NCBI RefSeq assembly: GCF_007998985.1
Contig: NZ_CP041659.1
Span: 1,424,001-1,488,000 of the forward strand
Source: Sphingomonas xanthus
GTDB taxonomy: Bacteria > Pseudomonadota > Alphaproteobacteria > Sphingomonadales > Sphingomonadaceae
Reading direction: 5' to 3'
Length of the DNA stretch: 64,000 bases
Below the pieces are notes generated by a model, which saw nothing but the letters and a program-made list of their open reading frames with translations, was not told where the DNA came from and ran no database searches. Shown one piece after another: positions 53,297 to 62,546 of this stretch (its first letter is position 1; each line of letters begins with the position of its first letter). The position numbers and the translations under genes are program-made.

Positions 53297-54877
53297 TTAT
53301 TCCGCCGGTGATTGAGGGAGCGGGGCGCCGTCCGTGATTGGCGCACCTTGGTCGGACGCGGGCTCGAACCTGCGGTGCCGAACGATCCGCGGCGTGATAA
53401 CGATATAAAGTTCGGTCTTGGCGCGGGTCGACTTGTCGACGCGGAAGGCTTGTCCCACCAGCGGAATGTCGCCAAGCAGCGGTATCTTCGACTTGGTCGT
53501 GAGGTTGTTCTCCTGGGTCAGCCCACCGATCACGAAGGTTTCGCCATCGCGGACCGAAGCCGAGGTTTCGGCCTCACGCTGGCTGATCGTCGGATAGCCC
53601 TGGCTGAAACCGGTGACCGACGAAACGACCCCATAGATCTGCGACGTGACAAAGCCGTCCGAGCTGACCCGCGGCGCGATCTGCAGCGTGACCCCGACAT
53701 TCACATATTGCACCTGCTGCGACACCGCATTGACGCCGGAAAGCGCAATGGAGGTCAGGATCGGCAGCGCGTCGCCGGTGATGATCTTGGCCGTCGACCC
53801 GCTCTGCGCGGCGATCCGCGGCCGCGACACGATTCGCCCCTCGCCCTTTTGGATCTGCGCATAGATCGCTGCCTGCAGCCGCCCCGACGGCAACCGCCGG
53901 TTAGGGTCGATCCCGAACGGCAGCTCGGCGCCCGTGGTGATGGTGCCGACGGCGATCTGGCCTGCGCTGTTGTTAAGGTCGATGCCAAGGTTTCGGGCGC
54001 CCTGTTCGGTCAGTTCGACGAACTGGGTTTCAAGGATGACGCTGTCGACCGGAACGTCGATCAGCGCAATCTGGCCTTTTACCTGCGCGATCCGTTCCGG
54101 CGATCCGGTTGCCCAAATGGCGTTAAGGCGCCTGTCGATGGCAAGGCCGGTGCCGGGGAAGGACTGCCCTAGCGGACGAACTTCCTGCGCCGGCTGGTTC
54201 TGCACATTGACATAATTATTCTGGTTGTTGGCGCCGGGCGACCCAAATCCCGGTTCGCGCCGGATAAAGACATTGTTCGGCTCGATAGTGACGCCTTCGA
54301 CCAGCAGGCCGATCACTTCACTGACATCGGCATATTTGAGGAAGATCAACTCATAACTGTCGCCCGGATTGTAGAGGTTGGAGGCAAGGGCCAAGTCGCT
54401 CGCGGGGACCACCTGTTCCTGGTTGGAACCGATCGGACGGGCGCCGGCCGCCTCCGCCTCGCTGACGCGCTGAACGGTGACCTTGATCGACATTGCGCCG
54501 ACCGCCTCGGTGCTGACCCGGGCAGGCGCAGCCGTGTCGAAGCGCATCAGCAGATTGCCGTCGCCGATGTCGAACTGCACCGAACGGACCAAGGCGCGGT
54601 GGCGGGTGCGCTCGGCAATTCGCGGCGCCCGGAGCGTGGCCCGCATTAGCAGCGCCGGGCGGCTCGGGTTGGTGTTGAGCGGGGCGACCTGCGGTTCGCG
54701 CGGGGAAAAGCGGAGCAGAAAGGCGGCCTGCTGCTCATCCTCGGTGACCAGCTTCACTTCTTCGAGAACCGACGGCACCGGCTGCGCGAAGGCGGCGCCA
54801 GGCAGCGTCGCAAGTCCCGCGATCAGCAGGGCTAGCGTTACAATAATCGCGGAAAGACCCCGAGTGAACAGACGCAA
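53297..54877 (-). CDS. Lone secretin (type II/III secretion system outer-membrane channel family)
   Basis: A 526-residue protein with a signal peptide (about 1-31, ending AAFA), a beta-rich N-terminal AMIN-like region, an N-domain (SYELIFLKYADVSEVIGLLV) and a secretin core: VDSVILETQFVELTEQGARNLG, GEGRIVSRPRIAAQSGSTA, YVNVGVTLQIAPR and GGLTQENNLTTKSKIPLLGD. The start is a TTG with GGGGA seven bases upstream. No other pilus or secretion genes (ATPase, pilin, inner-membrane ring) lie in the window. PilQ-like and GspD-like origins are both possible. Confidence 0.88.
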   Translation of the reverse strand: MRLFTRGLSAIIVTLALLIAGLATLPGAAFAQPVPSVLEEVKLVTEDEQQAAFLLRFSPREPQVAPLNTNPSRPALLMRATLRAPRIAERTRHRALVRSVQFDIGDGNLLMRFDTAAPARVSTEAVGAMSIKVTVQRVSEAEAAGARPIGSNQEQVVPASDLALASNLYNPGDSYELIFLKYADVSEVIGLLVEGVTIEPNNVFIRREPGFGSPGANNQNNYVNVQNQPAQEVRPLGQSFPGTGLAIDRRLNAIWATGSPERIAQVKGQIALIDVPVDSVILETQFVELTEQGARNLGIDLNNSAGQIAVGTITTGAELPFGIDPNRRLPSGRLQAAIYAQIQKGEGRIVSRPRIAAQSGSTAKIITGDALPILTSIALSGVNAVSQQVQYVNVGVTLQIAPRVSSDGFVTSQIYGVVSSVTGFSQGYPTISQREAETSASVRDGETFVIGGLTQENNLTTKSKIPLLGDIPLVGQAFRVDKSTRAKTELYIVITPRIVRHRRFEPASDQGAPITDGAPLPQSPAE

Positions 54878-55036
54878 AGATCATCCCCATCCCGCACGCC
54901 GGGACGGCGCGTCAGACGGACAGGAGTCGTAAGTGGCCTTGTCCCGAATGCAAGCGGGCCGCATGGAATCCGGAAAATTGTGGCGGCTTGGCAACAAGTT
55001 AAGTTGCAGCTGGGAATGTGCATCACGCGAAGGTGA

Positions 55037-55111
55037 TGGTGACCCCTACGGGAATCGAACCCGTGTTTCAGCCGTGAAAGGGCCGCGTCCTAACCGCTAG
55101 ACGAAGGGGCC
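55037..55111 (-). tRNA. tRNA-Glu (anticodon TTC)
   Basis: Read on the minus strand: acceptor GGCCCCT/AGGGGTC, D arm TCTAGCGGTTAGGA, anticodon loop CTTTCAC, T arm ACGGG-TTCGATT-CCCGT and encoded CCA. Anticodon TTC reads GAA and GAG. It lies between recJ and the secretin gene on the same strand. Confidence 0.97.
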
Positions 55112-55155
55112 ACGAAGCGTGGTGCGGGCGCGACTAGGGGATGCTTGGCCTTGGG

Positions 55156-56907
55156 TCAAGCGGGCGCGGCGTCCTCCAAGTGCATTTCCGCGGCATTCCC
55201 GCCATTCCATTCATCGCGTTTGATCGTCCCGGCCAGCCACCAGCGGCTGTCCGCGGCAGACGAAAGCAGCGCTTGACCCAACGAGCTGTCGGAAGCGCGG
55301 AAGGCGATCAGCTTGAACGATCGCCCATCGTCGCCGCTGGCGATCGCCCGAACATGGCCGTTTCCGACGATTCCCGGCCGAATCAGTCGTACAGGGCCGA
55401 CCGCGATCCGGGGTGCTGGCCATCCCGCGCCATAAGGTCCCGCGGCATCAAGGGCGTCGCACAGGCCCCCGACCACGCCGCCCGGGGCAAGCAGCGCGTC
55501 CAGCAGCAACGACCGGCTCCCCCGAGCTATTTCGACATCGGCGGCGATGCGCTCGCCGAGGTAAGCGCGAAGCGCTTCGATCCCGCCCGGCGCGACGGTA
55601 AGGCCGGCGGCCATGGCATGGCCCCCGCCGGCCAGGAGTAGCCCCTCGTCTTTGGCCGCAAGCACTGCGGAGCCGAGGTCGACACCCGAAATCGACCGGC
55701 CCGATCCCTTGCCGGTGCCGTCTTCCTCTTCGGCGATGACGATCGCCGGGCGTCCGAATCGTTCCTTGATCCTGCTGGCAACGATGCCGATGACCCCGGG
55801 GTGCCAGCCACGACCCGAGACCAGCACTAGCGGCGCATCGGCCTGGGCCTCCGCCGCGGCGTTTGCCTGTTCGCTGACCAGCATCTCGATTGCCCGCCGC
55901 TCCTCGTTCAACCGGTCGAGCTCAGCGGCTATTTCGCGCGCTTCCTCCTCGTCGGTGGTGGTGAGCAGGCGAACACCAAGGTCGGACTTCCCAACCCTGC
56001 CGCCGGCATTGATCCGCGGGCCCAGCGCAAAGCCGAGGTCGCGGCAGGTCGGCGGCTTCATCAGCCGCGCCGCATCGGCCAAGGCAGCAAGACCGATGTT
56101 GCGCCGTTCCGCCATTACCTTCAGCCCCTGCGTGACGAAGGCCCGGTTGAGCGTTTTCAGCCGGGCGACATCGGCCACCGTGCCGAGCGCGACAATATCG
56201 AGCAGGTCGATGATCTTCGGTTCCGGCGCCTCGGTGAACCGTCCCCGCCGCCGTAGCTCGCGAAGCAGCGCAACGCCGAGCAGGAAGGCCATGCCGACCG
56301 CGGCAAGATGGCCATGCGCGGCCCCCGTTTCGCTCTCATCTAGCCGGTTCGGGTTGATGACCGCCTGCGCAGTCGGCAGCCGCGATGCGCATTGGTGGTG
56401 ATCGCAGATAATGACGTCGAGGCCAGCGGCCGCGGCTTCGTCGAGGGCTTCGAACGCCTGCGCTCCGCAATCGACGGTGATGGCCAGGCTCGCGCCGCGT
56501 CGCTTCAATTCGACCAGTGCTGCGCCGGACGGGCCATAGCCTTCCATCAACCGGTCGGGGATATAGACCATCGGCTCGATCCCCAGCCGCCGCAGCGTCA
56601 GGGTCAGCAATGCCGCCGAGGTCGCGCCGTCGACGTCATAGTCGCCGAAAATGGCGATGGTTTCGCCGGTCTCGACCGCGTCCGCGACGCGCGCTGCGGC
56701 CTTGTCCATGTCGGCGAAAACCGACGGATCGGGAAGGAAGTCGCGAATGGTCGGCGCGCGATGACGGGCCAGTTCATGATCGGCAATGCCGCGCGCCATG
56801 AGCAATTGGTCGGTGAGATCGAGGCCCAGCTCGTCACCGCCGGGCCTGCGCCAGCGCCATGGCTGTCCACCGATGCTTCGTTCCACCCCGCAGACGAATT
56901 CGTTCAT
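55156..56907 (-). CDS. recJ: Single-stranded-DNA-specific exonuclease RecJ
   Basis: A 5'-to-3' single-strand exonuclease used in recombination and mismatch repair. The 583-residue chain has the DHH-superfamily motifs FGDYDVDGATS (motif I), VDCGAQAFE (motif II) and ICDHHQCASRLPTAQAVINP (motif III, DHH), a long connecting helix and the DHHA1 domain with VSGRGWHPGVIGIVASRI and GGGHAMAAGL. The ATG overlaps the stop of the PH-domain gene by four bases, so the longer frame is rejected. Confidence 0.96.
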   Translation of the reverse strand: MNEFVCGVERSIGGQPWRWRRPGGDELGLDLTDQLLMARGIADHELARHRAPTIRDFLPDPSVFADMDKAAARVADAVETGETIAIFGDYDVDGATSAALLTLTLRRLGIEPMVYIPDRLMEGYGPSGAALVELKRRGASLAITVDCGAQAFEALDEAAAAGLDVIICDHHQCASRLPTAQAVINPNRLDESETGAAHGHLAAVGMAFLLGVALLRELRRRGRFTEAPEPKIIDLLDIVALGTVADVARLKTLNRAFVTQGLKVMAERRNIGLAALADAARLMKPPTCRDLGFALGPRINAGGRVGKSDLGVRLLTTTDEEEAREIAAELDRLNEERRAIEMLVSEQANAAAEAQADAPLVLVSGRGWHPGVIGIVASRIKERFGRPAIVIAEEEDGTGKGSGRSISGVDLGSAVLAAKDEGLLLAGGGHAMAAGLTVAPGGIEALRAYLGERIAADVEIARGSRSLLLDALLAPGGVVGGLCDALDAAGPYGAGWPAPRIAVGPVRLIRPGIVGNGHVRAIASGDDGRSFKLIAFRASDSSLGQALLSSAADSRWWLAGTIKRDEWNGGNAAEMHLEDAAPA

Positions 56908-58388
56908 GCCAGCAACTCCGCGCGCAGAGCCTCGGCCTCGCTGCGCGTCAGGGCAGGGACGTGATGATCGGAAAAGCCGCCGCCCCCGGCAACTCCCAAC
57001 CGCAGCGTGCAGATGCCGAATGCCCGGCTCCACCAGCTTTCGGTCAGGTCGACGCTCTGGATCTTGCCGCGCGGCACGATCGACCGGCGGTGCCGCCACC
57101 AACCGGTGGCGATGAACAGCATGTCATGGTCGAGGGCGAAGCGGGTGAGTTTCCAGTCGAGCCGCCGGACAAGAACGGCAAGCGCGCCGCCGGCCAGCCA
57201 CAACAGGGCGATGGGGCCAAGCAGGCTGATGGTGCCGAGTGCGATCAGTGCGGCAGGCAGCAGGATGATCACGAAGGAAGTGACGAAGGCGTAGGAAATT
57301 TTCCGCCATTGTTCCGTCCTCGGCGCCACCGGCCATTCGATCGAATAGAGGATCGCGCCCGCTTCCTCCTCCCGCACTAGCGGAGCGACAACATGGTCGC
57401 CCCTAGCGCCGTCGCGGGCAAGGCTTTGGAGCTTGAGTACCCACCAGCCGAAGTGGCGCCGGACCGGGCCGCTGGCAAGGATCGCGGCCTGAACCCGGCG
57501 GGCCGGGATCGACACGTCGGTCAGGGTAACCAGGCCGCGGCGGCGGCGGAAGCCGACTTCCGTCCGGTCAAGCCGAAAGCCATGCTCGCGAAGCACCGTT
57601 CGAACCAGTCCCGTGCCCACGCCTAGCAGGATGAGCAGCAACGAGCCGGCAACCGCTGCGCCTATCTGGTGGGCGACGACCAGGTCGCGGACGGGGTCGG
57701 CGCGGTCGAGCAGCGAAGTCCAGAAGCTGCGCCGGAACGGATCGAACCCGACCGCCTCGCCCAGCGTCTGAGTGAAGCCGAACAGGCCGGCGATCACCGC
57801 CAGCGAGAAGTTGAACAGTCCGGCGGTCGCCACGCGCCTTTTGCCCATGGCGAAGATCGGCGCGGCCTCGTCGATCACCTCCGCGTCGCCGGTAGCCGTG
57901 ACTGGCATGCCCTTGCGTGCCCGGATGTGTGCGCGCAGCGCCTCTGCGCGGTCGAGCGAGATGGTATGGAGGACTCCATCCTCTTCCTTGCCGCCGGCCG
58001 ATGCGCCCGTTTCCAGCTTGACCCTGACCAGCCCAAGCAGCCGGTGAAGTGGTCCCTGTTCGAAATCGACATCGGTCACGCGGTCGAAGGGGATGGCCCG
58101 ACTCGTGCGGCTAAGCCAGCCGCTATCGATGCGCAGCTCGTGGGTGCCTACGCGATATTCGAGTTTCAACCAGCGGATCAGAAGCGAGAGAAAGGAGAAG
58201 GTGACCGAACCCACGACAAGCAGCGCCGCAATCCACCAGCGCCCCTGGGAAGCCAACAGGGCGCCACCAGCGAGCAGGCCCCAGGCACCTTTGACGATCT
58301 GCGGGATGCCGGTGATGAGGTAGAGCGGGTGGAGCCGCTCGGGCGGTCCCAACTCGGCGGTAGCGGACGGTGCGGCCGCGTCGTTCAT
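56904..58388 (-). CDS. PH-domain (bPH2/YdbT-like) membrane protein
   Basis: A 494-residue membrane protein with several hydrophobic helices and three bPH2-type domains; typical strings are LEYRVGTHELRIDSGWLSRT, SRAIPFDRVTDVDFEQGPLH and IQSVDLTESWWSRAFG. It overlaps recJ downstream and a second, shorter PH-domain gene upstream by four bases. This YdbS/YdbT pairing is known from many bacteria; its function is not settled. Confidence 0.9.
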   Translation of the reverse strand: MNDAAAPSATAELGPPERLHPLYLITGIPQIVKGAWGLLAGGALLASQGRWWIAALLVVGSVTFSFLSLLIRWLKLEYRVGTHELRIDSGWLSRTSRAIPFDRVTDVDFEQGPLHRLLGLVRVKLETGASAGGKEEDGVLHTISLDRAEALRAHIRARKGMPVTATGDAEVIDEAAPIFAMGKRRVATAGLFNFSLAVIAGLFGFTQTLGEAVGFDPFRRSFWTSLLDRADPVRDLVVAHQIGAAVAGSLLLILLGVGTGLVRTVLREHGFRLDRTEVGFRRRRGLVTLTDVSIPARRVQAAILASGPVRRHFGWWVLKLQSLARDGARGDHVVAPLVREEEAGAILYSIEWPVAPRTEQWRKISYAFVTSFVIILLPAALIALGTISLLGPIALLWLAGGALAVLVRRLDWKLTRFALDHDMLFIATGWWRHRRSIVPRGKIQSVDLTESWWSRAFGICTLRLGVAGGGGFSDHHVPALTRSEAEALRAELLA

Positions 58389-58870
58389 TCGGCGTCCGCG
58401 CGAATCTCGGATCGGATCGCGTCGCGGATGGCGGCCGCGCGCTCCGGGGCGAGGCCGGGTAGGCTGACGACGCTATTGTGGGTGCCGGCGGTGTGAATGA
58501 CGAGCGTCGCGGTGCCGAAGAGCTTGTCGAACGGCCCGCGAGTCACGTCGATATGCTGGACGCGGACGAACGGAACGACGGTATCGACGTGGAACAGCCA
58601 GCCGCGAACCGTGCGCAACAATCGGGCGTCGATCGCGTAGCCAAGCCGGCGATAGATCCGCTCGGGCGCAACGGTGATCGCGCTGAGGCCGATCAAACCG
58701 AGGACCGCCGGCAGCACATCGGCGACAGGGGTCTGCGACAGGAACAGGCCGTTGATCACGAGCGCAGCGATGAACAGCGGCACCCAGAACGCCGCGGCCT
58801 GCGCGCGGAGCGCATGTTTATAGGCGGGCTCGACCCGCTGGATGTCGGCCGGGATGGCGGTTGCTGTCAT
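58385..58870 (-). CDS. PH-domain (bPH2/YdbS-like) membrane protein
   Basis: A 161-residue protein with two hydrophobic helices (about residues 26-60, WVPLFIAALVINGLFL) and one bPH2 domain (YAIDARLLRTVRGWLFH, RVQHIDVTRGPFDKLFG). It opens the ydbS-ydbT-recJ run, and its stop overlaps the start of the larger PH-domain gene. It probably forms a complex with that protein in the inner membrane. Confidence 0.9.
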   Translation of the reverse strand: MTATAIPADIQRVEPAYKHALRAQAAAFWVPLFIAALVINGLFLSQTPVADVLPAVLGLIGLSAITVAPERIYRRLGYAIDARLLRTVRGWLFHVDTVVPFVRVQHIDVTRGPFDKLFGTATLVIHTAGTHNSVVSLPGLAPERAAAIRDAIRSEIRADAE

Positions 58871-58909
58871 GCGCCGACAATAGAGCGCGCCCGATGGCTC
58901 ACAAGGTTT

Positions 58910-59884
58910 TTAGAAGGGCTTGTGATATTCGGTCGTCACCCGCCTGACGGTGCCGGTGCTTGCGCGCATGACAATGCTTTCGGTGGTGGTGCAACCGCCC
59001 TTGCGGCGCTTGACGCCATCGAGCAGCGAACCGTCGGTGACGCCGGTCGCGGCGAAGATGCAATCGCCCTTGGCCATGTCTTCAAGGGCATAGATGCGGT
59101 CGAGGTCATCGATTCCCCACCGCTTTGCGCGGCCCCGTTCATCGTCGTTCCGGAACAGCAGCCGGCCCTGCATCTGCCCCCCGACGCAGCGCAGCGCGGC
59201 CGCTGCGAGCACACCCTCGGGCGCACCGCCAGTGCCTAGGTAGATATCGACGCTGGTATCGGGATCGGTCGTCGCGATGACCCCGGCGACATCCCCGTCG
59301 GGAATCAGCTTGATCCCGCAACCGAGCGCGCGAAGTTCGGCGATTATCGCCGAATGGCGCGGCCGATCGAGCACGCAGGCGACGATTTCGCGCGTGTCGA
59401 CTCCCTTGGCCTTGGCGAGGGCCCGGACGTTGTCAGCCACCGAACGGCCAAGGTCGATCGTCCCCTGCGGATAGCCGGGGCCGATAGCGATCTTGTCCAT
59501 ATAGACGTCGGGAGCGTTAAGCAGGCCGCCCTGCTCGGCGATCGCCAGTACCGCTAGCGCGTTCGGTCCGGCATTGGCGGTGATGGTCGTGCCTTCCAGC
59601 GGATCAAGCGCGATGTCGATCGACGGGCCTTGTTCCTGCTCGGTGCCGACCTTTTCGCCGATGAACAGCATCGGCGCTTCGTCGCGCTCTCCCTCGCCGA
59701 TCACCACGGTGCCGTCCATCGGCAGCTGGTTGAGCGCGGCGCGCATTGCTTCGACCGCCGCGGCGTCCGCGGCATCATTGTCGCCCCGCCCGATCCAGCG
59801 TGAGGCGGCGATCGCCGCCGCCTCGGTCACCCGGACCATTTCAAGGACGAGGACGCGATCAAGGACTTGGCTGGCGCTGACCAT
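58910..59884 (-). CDS. glpX: Class II fructose-1,6-bisphosphatase
   Basis: Gluconeogenic phosphatase of the GlpX family, 324 residues. Motifs: [48 protein letters not shown] (metal and phosphate site) and [23 protein letters not shown] precedes the ATG at 59884, which gives the family N-terminus ([15 protein letters not shown]); the longer frame is dismissed. In alphaproteobacteria this enzyme may also act on sedoheptulose bisphosphate. Confidence 0.95.
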   Translation of the reverse strand: MVSASQVLDRVLVLEMVRVTEAAAIAASRWIGRGDNDAADAAAVEAMRAALNQLPMDGTVVIGEGERDEAPMLFIGEKVGTEQEQGPSIDIALDPLEGTTITANAGPNALAVLAIAEQGGLLNAPDVYMDKIAIGPGYPQGTIDLGRSVADNVRALAKAKGVDTREIVACVLDRPRHSAIIAELRALGCGIKLIPDGDVAGVIATTDPDTSVDIYLGTGGAPEGVLAAAALRCVGGQMQGRLLFRNDDERGRAKRWGIDDLDRIYALEDMAKGDCIFAATGVTDGSLLDGVKRRKGGCTTTESIVMRASTGTVRRVTTEYHKPF

Positions 59885-59948
59885 GGGGACTCCGGATGGA
59901 TAGGTTCGCCCCGCCGATAGGCATGTGCGGGGCGGCGCGCAACCGGCG

Positions 59949-60434
59949 CTACTCGGCTTCGGCCTCATGCTCCAGGATGTGATTCCCGATCTTGACGCTC
60001 CGGGTTGCCAGCCGCGTTTCGTAGAGGAAGATCGCAAAGCTTGCACCGGTCGCCACCATCGCGGCAATGAACAGCAACGCCACCGCGGTGCCGAACTTGT
60101 AGCCGCTCAGGAACGCGCCGAACAGCAGGATGACCACCAGCGAGATCAGCACCGCGGCCAGGACCGACGCGAAAATGGCGGTGTTGACGACGGCGATACG
60201 CCGGTCGAGCGCCCGCACTTCGCGGATTAGCCGGTCATGTTCCTCGCCCCGGCTCTGGAGGATGCGCGGCTCCAACTTGCGGGCCCGGTCGACGATCCGG
60301 GCAAGCCGGCCGGCGCAGACGTTGAGGAAGGCGCCGAGCCCTGCGAGGAGGAACACCGGCGCGACCGCCAGCTGGATGATCTGTGCAAGCTGGGTGAGCT
60401 CGGGTGTCGGCGGAATAAGGGGGGGCTGGGCCAT
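59949..60434 (-). CDS. DUF2721 membrane protein
   Basis: A 161-residue protein with three hydrophobic helices (about 22-42, 83-105 and 110-135). The family pattern APVFLLAGLGAFLNVCAGRL is followed by ARIVDRARKLE, with IREVRALDRRI after a charged stretch. No function is known for DUF2721. It lies 64 bases upstream of glpX and could be transcribed with it. Confidence 0.88.
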   Translation of the reverse strand: MAQPPLIPPTPELTQLAQIIQLAVAPVFLLAGLGAFLNVCAGRLARIVDRARKLEPRILQSRGEEHDRLIREVRALDRRIAVVNTAIFASVLAAVLISLVVILLFGAFLSGYKFGTAVALLFIAAMVATGASFAIFLYETRLATRSVKIGNHILEHEAEAE

Positions 60435-60465
60435 CGCTCGCCTATGCCCGAACAGCGGCGCTGGG

Positions 60466-61047
60466 TCAGCCCTCGATGACCACCTTATTGCCAACCTTGG
60501 TCAGCGCGAACAATTGCTTGGCAAAGGCCATCGGCAGACGGATGCAGCCATGGCTGGCGGGGTAACCGGGCGTCGCGCCGCCGTGGAAGGCAATGCCCTT
60601 GTCGTCGATGTTCTGCATGTAAGGCATTGGTGCATTGTCATATTTGCGGCTGAAATATTTCTGGCGCTTGAAGTTGATCGTCCAGAATCCCAGCGGCGTG
60701 GGGTGACCCTTTTTCCCGGTCGACACATTGGTGACCGCGATCAGCTGCGAACCCTTAAAGATAAATGCGATCTGGTTGGCGATATCGACGGTGATCGCCA
60801 CCTCGCCCTCGGCTGGGATATTCGTGGCCCAATGAAACTCGCCGGGACGCAGTGCGGTCCGGCCGATCATCTTGTGCATCGCTTCGAATCCCGAAGCCGA
60901 AAAGCCGTTGGTCCAGCGATAATTGGTGTGCGGCGGAATGAAGCGGGGAGACGCGACCTGCGGAACAGGTGTCGTCGAGGGGGTCGTTGAACAGGATGCG
61001 AGCGCGAGCGCGGCACCTGCCGCCAACGCCATCAGGATTCTACGCAT
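60466..61047 (-). CDS. Lipoprotein L,D-transpeptidase (YkuD family)
   Basis: A 193-residue lipoprotein: signal with lipobox LASC (Cys near residue 18), then a YkuD catalytic domain with IDDKGIAFHGGATPGYPASH and SHGCIRLP. Catalytic Cys168 and the partner histidines are in place. Such enzymes form 3-3 crosslinks in peptidoglycan or attach proteins to it; the exact reaction is not clear. The ATG at 61047 gives a proper signal peptide, unlike the upstream codons. Confidence 0.92.
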   Translation of the reverse strand: MRRILMALAAGAALALASCSTTPSTTPVPQVASPRFIPPHTNYRWTNGFSASGFEAMHKMIGRTALRPGEFHWATNIPAEGEVAITVDIANQIAFIFKGSQLIAVTNVSTGKKGHPTPLGFWTINFKRQKYFSRKYDNAPMPYMQNIDDKGIAFHGGATPGYPASHGCIRLPMAFAKQLFALTKVGNKVVIEG

Positions 61048-61167
61048 GCCCGCCCCCGCTGAAAAGAGGAGCAATCCCTGCCTCACCGTCGAACGACGCA
61101 CAAGCAGTTCAGGTTAACCCCGGACAACGCCCGACCGCGCGCGGTAACCGGCGTGTCGATAACCGCA

Positions 61168-61956
61168 TCAACCGTAAGGCGATGAAGCTTTGCCAAAGGC
61201 CGCCCGTACCGCCGGTACGAATGTCCTTCCGACAGGAACCAGCCTTTCGTCGGCAAGACACAGGAAGAGCCTCTGGCCCTCGGTTCTCATGCCGGTCACC
61301 GCGGCCCGCGCGACCCACCATCGGCGGTGGATCTGCGTACCGAGCCGGGGATCGATCATGGCGACTGCGTCGGCCATCCGCATCAGGACAAGGGCGCTGT
61401 CGCCAGCAGCATGAACGCGAAGATAATGATCGTCGGTTTCCAAGGCGATGATGGCGCTGCCGACTTCTCGCGGAAGTCGGCTGAGCAGCGCTGGCGGGAA
61501 GGCTGGCGCGGCGGTATCGTCGCTTGGGTCCGGTACCGGCGCCCGAATTTCCGGCGGTGCAGTGATGGAGATCGCATAGCTGATCAGCAACTGGACCGCG
61601 GCAACCGCCATGAACAGGGCAGGGAGCTGCTGGAGCCCGAACACGCGGCCCGGCTGCACCTGTGAAAATGTCCAGGCCACGACGAAGGTCATCGGCAGGG
61701 CGGACAGCACTGCAACGCCGCCGATCCGCATCAGTCCTGCGGGAAGGCGTGTCCGCGGCATGATCGCGTCGGCGGCGATGACCGCCGCAACCCCGGCGAC
61801 CGTCAGGCCAAGCCAGAACGCGTAGCGGATTGCGGTAGGGAATGCCGGGTAAGAGCCGAATGGCCCCGCGAAACCCAATAGCAGGCCAACCGCGCCAGCA
61901 ACCAGCAAAGGTCGCCATTCCCCCTTTAAAAGCCGTTGGCGCCGCGTGAACTGCAT
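61168..61956 (-). CDS. LytTR-domain DNA-binding protein with membrane-spanning N-terminus
   Basis: A 262-residue protein. Four hydrophobic segments lie in residues 16-140 (for example LLVAGAVGLLLGFAGPFG and RIGGVAVLSALPMTFVVAW). The C-terminal LytTR domain (about 160-255) shows SAIIALETDDHYLRVHAAG, then LGTQIHRRWWVARAAV and RLFLCLADERLVPVGRTFVP. Such membrane-bound LytTR regulators are common in sphingomonads. The frame is open upstream, but ATG at 61956 (or GTG at 61965) gives the natural N-terminus MQFTRRQRLL. Confidence 0.85.
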   Translation of the reverse strand: MQFTRRQRLLKGEWRPLLVAGAVGLLLGFAGPFGSYPAFPTAIRYAFWLGLTVAGVAAVIAADAIMPRTRLPAGLMRIGGVAVLSALPMTFVVAWTFSQVQPGRVFGLQQLPALFMAVAAVQLLISYAISITAPPEIRAPVPDPSDDTAAPAFPPALLSRLPREVGSAIIALETDDHYLRVHAAGDSALVLMRMADAVAMIDPRLGTQIHRRWWVARAAVTGMRTEGQRLFLCLADERLVPVGRTFVPAVRAAFGKASSPYG

Positions 61957-61965
61957 GCATTCCAC

Positions 61966-61997
61966 ATTCGCGAAAAAGTGGACGCTATTGGCGAAAA
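61966..61997 (-). promoter_or_regulatory. Candidate LytTR-type direct repeats upstream of the regulator gene
   Basis: Read on the minus strand, TTTTCGCCAAT and TTTTCGCGAAT differ at one base and start 21 bases apart (plus-strand positions 61987 and 61966). LytTR proteins bind pairs of about nine-base repeats separated by 12-13 bases, giving the same centre spacing. They lie 10-41 bases before the regulator start, where an autoregulatory site is expected. The consensus itself is not an exact match. Confidence 0.35.
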
Positions 61998-62087
61998 TCC
62001 GGATTGTCGATGTCAGCGCGTAGGTCGATGGCGCGGCGACCTGGCGCAATTCGCGCTTCCTGTCCCACCCAGATCCGGAGAATGACG

Positions 62088-62546
62088 ATGAAAATGATGA
62101 TGCTTGCGCTCGCCGCCGCCTCTGCGGCCGCCGCGACCCCCGTGCATTCGGCGACGTCCATTGCCGTAAATTGTGACAATGGACCCGCGCCCGCCAGATC
62201 GGAGCCGCCGAACCTGCATGGCAATTGGGACTTTCTAATGGACGTTGGGGGAACTCCGAGCTTCGGACTTTTGTCGATTGGACTGGTCGATGGCGGTTAT
62301 GGAGGGTCATTGACGCCCGTAAGGACCGCGCCGGTGGTCCTGCGCCGCATCGACCTGGCCGGCGACAAGATCCACATGGTCGTCGCATCGCGCGAAGGCG
62401 ATGTCCTGTTTGACGGCACGTTGTCGCCCAAGGGCGACCGGATGTGCGGGATTGTGACCTATCATGGCGGCCAGAGCTTCCCGATGATGGCGCAGAAGCG
62501 TCCCTCAACCTATCTGTCGCGGCCCGAGGCCCCGAATGCGCGCTAG
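62088..62546 (+). CDS. Secreted hypothetical protein (152 aa)
   Basis: Begins with a signal peptide (MKMMMLALAAASAAAATPVHSA). The mature part has GNWDFLMDVGGTPSFGLLSI, GGYGGSLTPVRTAPVVLRRI and LSPKGDRMCGIVTYHGGQSF, a beta-rich pattern with two cysteines, resembling lipocalin-like or DUF-type strands, but I do not recognise a family. GGAG lies seven bases before this ATG, so it is chosen over an ATG two codons earlier. Divergent from the LytTR gene and convergent with the META lipoprotein gene (four-base overlap). Confidence 0.75.
   Translation: MKMMMLALAAASAAAATPVHSATSIAVNCDNGPAPARSEPPNLHGNWDFLMDVGGTPSFGLLSIGLVDGGYGGSLTPVRTAPVVLRRIDLAGDKIHMVVASREGDVLFDGTLSPKGDRMCGIVTYHGGQSFPMMAQKRPSTYLSRPEAPNAR

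Noticed and set aside
53297..54877. Complete type II secretion or type IV pilus system
   Set aside because: Only the secretin is present. The neighbours are a protease, a tRNA and recJ, so a full system cannot be claimed here.
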